Below are positions 1-9,100 of a stretch of DNA of 11,115 bases, piece by piece. The notes under the pieces are model-generated. The model had not been told where the DNA came from and did not search any database. It worked only from the letters and a program-made list of their open reading frames with translations. Source of the stretch: JAGOBX01 sp017999075 [NCBI: Candidatus Babelota bacterium] (lineage in GTDB: Bacteria > JAGOBX01); assembly GCA_017999075.1 (NCBI GenBank), contig JAGOBX010000070.1, positions 1 through 11,115 of the forward strand, given 5' to 3'. Positions within the stretch are counted from its first letter, which is position 1. Every line of letters starts with the position of its first letter. Both the position numbers and the translations under genes were made by a program.

Positions 1-179
1 GTTCCTGTCCATACTCCATCCAAATTATTAATTAAATATTGAGAATTTAAAATTTCATTCACAAATAATTCTACAGTATCTCCATTTCCGCTTTCGCGCG
101 TAGTTCCTGAAATTGACAATACCTGATAATCAGTATCATAATTATCTGACGGTGAAGTAATTTTGATTTCGGGTGTTCC
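1..179 (-). repeat. Ig-like unit 15 (partial)
   Basis: Starts G-T-P-E-I-K-I-T-S-P and has S-G-T-T-R-E-S-G-N-G-D-T-V-E-L-F-V-N and D-G-V-W-T-G-T, where the window ends. Its partner is unit 8. About 30 residues of the unit lie beyond base 1. Confidence 0.82.
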
Positions 180-3100
180 AAAATAATTAATTGAAACTGT
201 GTCATAAGCACTTCTGTCAAATTTATCTGTCAATTTCAAAGTTATACTATCACCATAATTTATTAACGCGCCTGTTCCGTTCCAAGTTCCGTTTAAACTT
301 GAAATTGAAAATTGGGAATTGACAATTCCGTTTACATAAATTGTTACAGTATCATTAGATTTAGAATTATTAGTAGTGCCGCTAATTGTTATAACGGAAA
401 TTAATGTATCGGAATTATTGACAGGAGAAAGAATTTTAACAGACAGTTCTCCATAATAATTCATTATATAAGTATCATAATAATTCCGTCCGAATCTATC
501 AGAAAGTTTAACGGTTACAGAATCATTGTATCCGTTTAATTCCGCTGTTCCGGTCCAATCTCCATTTAAATTTATGATTGAGAATTCAGAATTGAATATG
601 CCGTTCACATAAATTGTTACTGTATCATTTACACGTGTATTATTAGTAGTTCCAAAAAGATTTATACTTCTGACAAAAGTATCTAAATTATCTGAAGGTG
701 CTGTAAGACCAGCCGAAGGTTCAGCAAAATAATTTACAGTTACAGTATCATAATTTATACGTCCGAACTTGTCGGTAAATTTTACAGTAAGGCTATCATT
801 ATATCCGGTTAATGACGCTGTGCCAGTCCAGTTTCCGTTTAAACTTAAAACCGAGAATTGAGAATTTAGAATTCCGTTTACGTAAATTATTACTGTATCA
901 TTTATTTGAGAATTATCAGATGTTCCGTTTACAATAATTACAGCAGCCATAGTATCATAATTGTTTAAAGGATTTGTAATTAAAACAGAAGGATAAGACA
1001 AATAATTTACCGTAACCGAATCATTAACATTTTCATTTAATTCAGGATAAACAGTTACGCTTATAATATTATTCACGCCTGTTAATTTGGCTGTTCCATT
1101 CCAAGCTCCGTTATTATTTGCAAGAGTAACAGAATCCTGGAATATTCCGTTAACATAAATCCATAAAGTATCGCCTGATTTTGTATTATAAGTGGTTCCT
1201 GATACAAAAATAATCTGAGTTAAAGTATCATATCCTGTTTGGGGAGCAGATATCTCAAGTAAAACTCCGGCAAAATAATTTAAGAATATAGTATCCGAAT
1301 ATATTCTTGAGAACCTGTCTTTTATTTCAGCAACTATAGTATTAGCCTGATCAGTAAAATGAGCTGTTCCTGTCCATACGGCATTTAATCCGGAAATTAA
1401 AATTTGCGAATTAAAAATTCCATTCACATAAATCATTACAGTATCGCCTGATTGCGAATTATAACTCGTTCCTGAAACTATAATATCCTGTATATTTGTG
1501 TCGTTATTATTTAACGGATGTGTTATAGCAAAAGATAAATAAGGCAAATAATTTACTGTGATTGATGAAGTGTTATATTCGCCAAATTTAGTCTGGACAA
1601 CCGCAAATACTGTATCAGACTGATTAGTTAAAGTTACTGTTCCTCCAAACACGGAATTTAAAGATGTCACAGGTATTATATTATTTAAAACATTATTAAC
1701 ATATAAAAATACAGTATCTCCTATATTTGTCCAAGCAGTAGTGCCGGAAACCAGTATTTGGTTTACTGTTGTGTCGCATACAAAATTAGAATTAACAGGA
1801 TTATTTATAAAAATACTTGGATGAGAATAATAATTTCCGAAAATCGTATCATAATAAATTCTGTTAAACCTGTCGGTAAATTTTATTGTTATAACATCAG
1901 AATTACCGGTTAATGAAGCAGTACAACTCCACGTTCCATTGAACCCTGAAATTAAAAACCTGGAATTAAAAACTGAATTAACATAAACCTCAACTGTATC
2001 TCCTGTCCCGCTTTCAATAGTAGTTCCTGAAATTATTATGGTTTGAACATTGGTGTCAAAATTATTTTGAGGATAAACAATTTCAACTGAAGGAGTTTTA
2101 AAATAATTTGCAAAAATCGTATCATAAGAATTACGTCCGAATTTATCAATTAATTTTACAGTAATTGTATCGCCTGTGTTAGCTAATATTCCAGTGCCTG
2201 TCCAGTTCCCGTTCAAACTTAAAATTGAGAACTGAGAATGAACAATTCCATTTACGTAAATTATTACGGTATCATTTATTAGAGAATTTGATGTTGTTCC
2301 GTTTACTGTTATTAATGAATTCATAGTATCATAATTATTTTCAGGACTAATAATTTTTACGTTTAAAGTACTGAAATAATTTAATACAACCGTATCATAA
2401 AAATTTCTTCCAAATCTGTCAGTCAATTTTACAGTTACGGAATCATTATATCCGGTTAAATAGGCAGTGCCTGTCCAGTTACCGTTCAAACTTAAAATTG
2501 AGAATTGAGAATTAAAAATTCCATTAACATAAATTGATGCAGTATCGTTTATTTGTGTATTATATGTTGTACCTGACAATATTATTATCTGAACAATTGT
2601 ATCATAATTATTTTGAGGACTCATAATTTGAATGGATGGTTCAACAAAATAATTCACTGTTATAGTATCATAATTTATACGTCCGAACTGATCAGTAAAT
2701 TTTACAGTAAGACTATCATTATGTCCTGTTAACACTGCAGTACCTGTCCAGTTCCCGTTTAAACTTAAAATTGAGAATTGAGAGTTTGCAATTCCGTTCA
2801 CATAAATTGTTACAGTATCATTTATTTGTGAATTAATAGTTGTTCCGCTGACAGTAATTATAAGAGACATTGTTTCATAATTATTTTGCGGACTTGTAAT
2901 TGAAACTAACGGATTTGATAAATAATTAATCACAACAGAATCGCTGACGGATAAATTCAATCGAGGATATACTGTTACAATAACAGTATCATTGATTCCG
3001 GTTAATGCAGCAGTTCCTGTCCAATTTCCGTTATTATTTGAAAGAGTAACAGAATCCTGAAGTATGGAATTGACAAAAATAAATAATGTGTCACCAGTCA

Positions 3101-6100
3101 TTGTATTAAAAGTAGTTCCCGAAACATAAATGATTTGAGTAAAAGTATCATAACCTGTTTGCAGATTGGAAATCTCCACTGAAGGTTGGCCAAAATAATT
3201 AATTGTTATTGTATCATAATATGTTCTTCCGAACTGATCCGTAACTTTTGCAGTTATGCTGTCTGACTGAGCTGTCACACGGGCGGTCCCTGTCCATGAG
3301 CCATTCATCCCGGTAATTGATATTTGTGAATTAAAAATACCATTCACATAAATTATTACAGTATCGCCTGATTTAGAATTATAAGTTGTGCCGGAAATAT
3401 TTATATTCTGCTGATTGGTATCGTGATTATTTTCAGGATAACCCAATTCCATAGATAGAGAAGGAAAATAATTTACAATAATATATGCAGTGTCATTTCT
3501 GTTAAACCTGTCTGTGACAACTGCATAAACAGTTTCTGTCTGATTATTAAGCGCAGCAGTTCCGGAAAATGTCCCATTAATAGAAGTTATAGTATTAACA
3601 GAATTCAAAATTCCATTACAAAAAATATTAACAGTATCTCCGTAATTTGTCTGATAAGTAGTTCCTGAAACATTTATAATTTGAACAATAGTGTCATAAC
3701 TTAAATTTGATATAACCGGATACGAAACAGAAATTGATATTGACTGATAATAATTTACTGTTATAGTATCGTAAGATGTTCGTCCGAACTTATCCGATAA
3801 TTTTACTGTTATACTGTCTCCATAACCTGTTAAAACAGCTGTTCCTGAAAAGTTACCGTTAGCAGAGTTTAAAACAAAATAAGTATTTTCCAATGAATTA
3901 GTATAAATTGTTACGGTATCACCTATTAAAGAATTCAGCGTGGTTCCCTGAATATACACAATATTCTGTAAAGTATCATAAAAATCAATCGGAGAATTTA
4001 TATTAACAAAAAGTTCCGGAGAATTATAAATTATCTGATAAGAGTTTGAGTACCAGCTCTGGTTATAAAAACATTTTCCATTTGTTATATGACTGTCAAA
4101 GGATGAAATTCTGTAATAATACGTTTCTCCGATAATCAGTCCTGAATCAATAAATTGAGTATCATCAGGATTATGAATTGAAGCAATAATATAATTTTCC
4201 CAATTATTTGTATCTGAATAACGGCTTCTGTATAAATTATATCCTGATAAATCAGAATCTGATAAACCCAGTAAATTATTGTATTCATCATTAACAGGTT
4301 TTGACCAGCGTATTGATAATTGTCCAGGAACAGAAGTGTCATATCCGGCAAATGATGGAGTTTGAGGAGAAACCGTATCAGAACTGAATAAAGTATCAAT
4401 TTCCGTTATTCTAAACGGAGTCCACAACACATTACCTGACAAAACTTTAAATTTTGATGATAAAACGGAAGAATCAGAAGTATTCCAATAATTATTTCTG
4501 AAATCAAAATTATACAAAACTTCATTATAAACCGCAGAATCAGGATTTGCCGGTGAGCCTGTCCAATTATTTTTTTCAATTGTATCAGCTGAAGATATTC
4601 CGGTAATATAATAACCATAAGAATAATTTGAATTCAATGTATTCTGAATAAATTTATTGTTAATAGAATCGTTTATTTGAAAACCGAAACCTGTTCCAGT
4701 CAGATTTTCAGAAATATTGTTTGAAACAAAACTATTATAATTTGAATTTGAATTAACATATATTCCGGCAGCAGAATTATATTTTGAATTATTATTTTTA
4801 AAATAGTTGTAAGATGATGTGCTGAAATTAAAACCGTAATACGAATTATTGTCTGCAATATTATTATAAATTTGATTTTGGTTGCTTCCCATTATAGTAT
4901 AACCGTCATAGGAATTATATTTGGAAATATTATCGTGAACTGCTGAATATGATACAGAACTAAGATAAAAACCTCGTCCTTCGCCTTTCTGAACATAATT
5001 ATATCTAATAACATTATAATTTCCTGAGGATACATACAATCCATTATAATTATTGTAAAACCAGCAATTTTCAATTAAAACTGAATCAGATGATGCAATA
5101 TAAATTCCTCCGTTAGATGTCTTGCCGTTCACATTAAAATAACATGAAGAAACCACAGAAGTATCCGAATTATCAAAATATAATCCATAACCGCAATCTC
5201 TTATTTGAAAATTTCTCACATATATATTTTTTCTGTTTTGAGCATAAATCCCATATAAAGATGCAGTATTAGAATCTCCAGCAGGATCAATCACTGTCAA
5301 TACCGAATCAGAACCGATTAAAGTAATATTATCGGTATCTATTGAAACCGTTTCAGCATAAATTCCATTGTATATAAATACAGTATCAAAAGGTTCAACC
5401 ATACTTAATGCTTTATAAATTGTCTGATACGGCAATGTTTCAGAACCGTTTCCTGTCAAGTCATTTCCTGTATCTGAACTCACGTACCATTTAGGACCAT
5501 TATAATTTTCTACAGGAATAATAGATTTTGTATCAGAATACCAGCTTTCATTGTTATACAAAACCGAATTATTATAATGACTGTCAAAAACTGTTATGCG
5601 GTAAACATAGTTTGTTCCGTTTAGAACGTCAGTATCAATCCACTGACGTAAATCCCTGTCAGCAGTATAAACAACATTAATGTACCAGTTTGCAGTGTCA
5701 AAATTAGTGTTTAATCCGCTGACATTAGATTTGAATATATGAAATCCAGCCCATCCAGTATTATTATTTGTTATTGCTGAACCGTCATAATTGTATGCAG
5801 GAGTGTCCCACTGAATAATTACCATTCCTGAATCTTCTGAAATCGAAGTGATTTGAATTGCAGCAGGAACTACAGTATCATAAGTCAAATCAGTATCAAG
5901 TTCGTTAAACCTGAAAGGAACAAAGGAAATTCTGTGAGGATAGTTTCCATTAATCCTGTTATAAATTCTATCTGTATCAGTGCTGCCGAAATAATTGTAA
6001 CTGAAATCAAACTGATTATCAGAAGCATTGAAAATTCCGGTATCTGAATTTACAATGTTATTATTTATTACTGAATCATAAGAACAGTTAGTTCCTATAT

Positions 6101-9100
6101 AAACTGCATAACTGTCATTCGACTGAATTTTGTTGTATCCTATTTTGTTGTTTCCGGAATTAGCCAGATAAATTCCGACTCCGTTGATTCCGGCACCATC
6201 GATAATCATATTTTCCAAAACAATATTTGAATATCCGTTTTGTAAATGCAATCCTGCACCGGAATTATTTTTTATGGTGTTAAACCGTAATATATTAGTT
6301 TCACCGTTATTTAAAACCAAAGCGTTTCCAAAATTATTCTGTATCCAGTTAGAACTCAATAAACCGCTGTTAAATGAAATTAAATTCAATGCAGTATTAA
6401 AAGAATTATTTATGATATTTTCAATAATAAAATTATCAGTATTTAAAATAGAAGAATAGGAATCAAATAATATTGAATAATAATTATTATCAAAAACAGA
6501 TAAAGTCGTATAACTGTTTTTACATCCATAAAATGCCAGAGCTTTGTAATTATTCGTAAATGAGGTGGTTACTATATATACCGTGTCGCTGTTTTGAACA
6601 ATGATTCCTGCATTTGAAGAATTTCCGCAATATGAAACATATATAGAATCAAATCTGGTATTATCCGAATTAAATAAATGAACGCCTGTTCCACATTCAG
6701 TAAGAGTAAAATACTGGAATCTTACATTCGTAACATTGCAATAAATTCCGGTCAATCCCGGAGTAGATGAATCTCCTGAAGGATTAATAACAGTAGCATC
6801 TCTTGACTCGCCTTTAATCCATAATCCTGTATCATCAGTGATATAAATTGTTTCGGTATAAATTCCATTAAACAGATATATGGTATCATATCCGTTGTCA
6901 GGATTCAAATAATTCAGAGCATATTCAATTTTATTAAAAGCAGTAGACGTATCATTTTTAGAAGGATTGCTGCTGTCGCCCGAATTAGAAACATATACAA
7001 TCATGCTTCCTGTATCTTGAAAAACATAGATGAAACTGTCTGTTCCTGAAGTATAGTAATTCCAATAAGATGCTATACTGTCACCCACGCCGTCGTTTAT
7101 ACCAAGTTTAATATAATTTATTCCGAATCTTAAATTATTCGTTTGAACAATGTAATACTGTGAATCATTTCTGCAGGAAACATCATATTCAGGAGAACTG
7201 AAATCTGAATTATTATCAATCAGCAGATGAATATCAGTCTGCGGATTTAAATCTGCATCAGAATAATTCCAATTTAAAACAAAAGTATCATTTTTGTTAA
7301 ACCGCAAATTAATGTTAGGAGTATATCCGTTTAAAGTCAAATTGTTTGCAACCGGAGAAATATTAGATCTGGCTGCAAAAGGATTACTGTCTCCGAAATA
7401 TCCTATATAATAAACTGCATTATTATTATCGGCAGAATTATCAAAATCCAAATCAACATTTTCAGGACATATTCCGGTTTCATTTGTTATACTTGAAAAA
7501 CCAGATCCATAATAAATGTTTCCTGCGGGTAAAGAATCATAATAATTATTTTTTAAAGATACTGCATTAAACAGATTGGTTGATAAACTGTCATAAAATA
7601 TATTGTTAAAATAATACGTATCATTTGCAGAATTCGAAGTAACCGAACTATAACACGATAAGAATAAATTATTATATATACCAACTTTTATAGAAATTCC
7701 ACCGGTAAAATTTAATGCATTGTTTGATATATTTTCAAATGTGTTATTTACAATAAAAGTAGTATCGGCGCTTCCTATACTATATGATACCGCATTATAT
7801 ACATTTTTAAAATAATTATTCAATACTTTGTCGCTTTCATATATTTTCACAGCATCTGAAGAAATATTCAAAAATTTATTGTTAAAAAATTTTGAATTTC
7901 CATATAACCCGTCAACTCCATAATAACAATTTATAAAATTGCAATGTTTTATTATTGAATTGGAATTTGAAGAAGCATTAATAAAATCTACAGCTTTATA
8001 AAAATTAACGAAATCACAATTTGAAATATATAAATTATCAAGAGGTTCAGGTGCAATGCTGTTTGCTGCAAATAAGATATTATCAGTATTTGAACTGTCT
8101 GCTCCGGTAAAATAAAATCCTCCAACTCTTACACCTGGTTTAAAAATTACACGTATTCCGGAATTAAAAAAGAATTTAGGTTTTGTATCATTTATTTCAT
8201 CATACCCTGAATGAAACAGTTTTGAAATTATAAGCATTCCTGTATCAAGATAAAGAGTATCGCTTACAGTATAAGAATCTGAAGAATGAGAATATACAAC
8301 AATTGTATCGAATCCATTATTAGGATTTAATAGGTTTAGTGCTGCTGCAAGAGAAGGAAATGCTGTAGCAGTATCTCCTGAAGCAGGGTTGCTCGCATTA
8401 CCTAAATCACTTACATAAACTTTTATGCTGCCTGTATCGTAAAACTGCGGAGTATTTACTTTAAACGAATTTGAATACCAGCTTTTATTATAAAACTGCT
8501 GATTCGCGTAAACATGAGAATCATAGGCTGAAATTTTATAATAATATGTTTCACCTGAAGAAACAGTATTGTCAGTAAAATTAGTATCATCTGCATTATA
8601 GAATGTATTTACTAAATATGGCTCCCAATTATTCGTATCACTTTGAGTAAAACGGTATAATGTGTATCCTGCAATCTGCGTATCTCCTGAAGTTAAAATT
8701 CCTCCTTCTTCTTCATTTACAGGTTTACTCCAAACTAAAGTAACCTGTCCGTAAACCGAACTATCGGCATTTAAAATTACAGGCGATGCAGGCGCTACAG
8801 TATCAGCATTTAAAGAAGTATCTATTTTTGAAGTCCTGTAAGGAACAAAATCAATTTTATCAGCTTGAACTCCGCCGATCATATTTCTTATTATTGAAGA
8901 ATCACTTGTTCCCCAATAATTATATTCAAAATTTATAACTGATGCAGATGCTGAAGTAACAGCCATATTAGGCGAATGCATAGACGGAATAATAACATTT
9001 TTCTGGAATGTATCTCCTGAACCTGCAGTATAATTTATCTGGTAATTGGCATTTGAATCAAAAGTATTCTGAAATACATAACAGTTGGTGCCTGCGCTGC

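Larger units (their letters stand above)
1..1826 (-). repeat. Higher-order repeat block B (Ig units 9-15, truncated by window edge)
   Basis: Second copy of the seven-unit block; 1,826 of the expected 1,920 bp are visible. Boundaries at 1827, 1545, 1272, 999, 726, 453 and 180 are each exactly 1,920 below those of block A, so no net length change has occurred since the duplication. The last unit is cut after its W-T-G-T core. Confidence 0.88.
1827..3746 (-). repeat. Higher-order repeat block A (Ig units 2-8, 1,920 bp)
   Basis: Seven Ig-like units, the first 282 bp and six of 273 bp. Every unit boundary here recurs 1,920 bp further on in block B, with matching variant residues unit by unit. A hand comparison of 2701-2830 with 781-910 gives 109 of 130 identical bases. 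This indicates duplication of the seven-unit block as a whole rather than independent expansion of single units. Confidence 0.88.
1..4025 (-). repeat. Tandem Ig-like repeat array (14 complete + 1 partial unit)
   Basis: Residues 2364-3704. The unit is about 91 residues (273 bp) with the consensus S-P-x-N-N-Y-D-T, then (V/I)-S-G-T-T-x-N-S, N-D-T-V-x-I-Y-V-N-G-I, N-S-Q-F-S-I, L-N-G-x-W-T-G-T-A, D-S-(V/L)-T-V-K-(L/F), T-D-(R/K)-F-G-R, Y-D-T and N-Y-F. The order of motifs fits a beta-sandwich of the Glucodextran_B/bacterial Ig-like type, which forms stalks in surface proteins. Unit spacing is exactly 273 bp except units 2 and 9 (282 bp). Such stalks hold a binding head away from the cell; that role is inferred. 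The array continues beyond base 1. Confidence 0.9.

Noticed and set aside
1-3746. CRISPR array or intergenic satellite as an explanation of the regular repeats
   Set aside because: The period is 273 bp, the repeats are coding in one open frame, the variation follows protein motifs, and there are no short identical repeats with unique spacers.
4136-4618. Two short minus-strand ORFs (4136-4399 and 4406-4618) in another frame
   Set aside because: They overlap beta-helix M5 and Fn3 domain 5 of the giant frame. Their translations are low-complexity Ile/Leu-rich and show no domain, so they are chance frames in AT-rich DNA.
4892-5074. Short minus-strand ORF of 60 codons
   Set aside because: It is an out-of-frame shadow of the Asn-rich rungs of M5, with no recognisable motif.
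5853-6459. Two plus-strand ORFs (5853-6047 and 6184-6459)
   Set aside because: They lie antisense to well-supported M4/Fn3 coding sequence. The hydrophobic Ile/Lys/Asn composition mirrors the opposite strand, and there is no domain.
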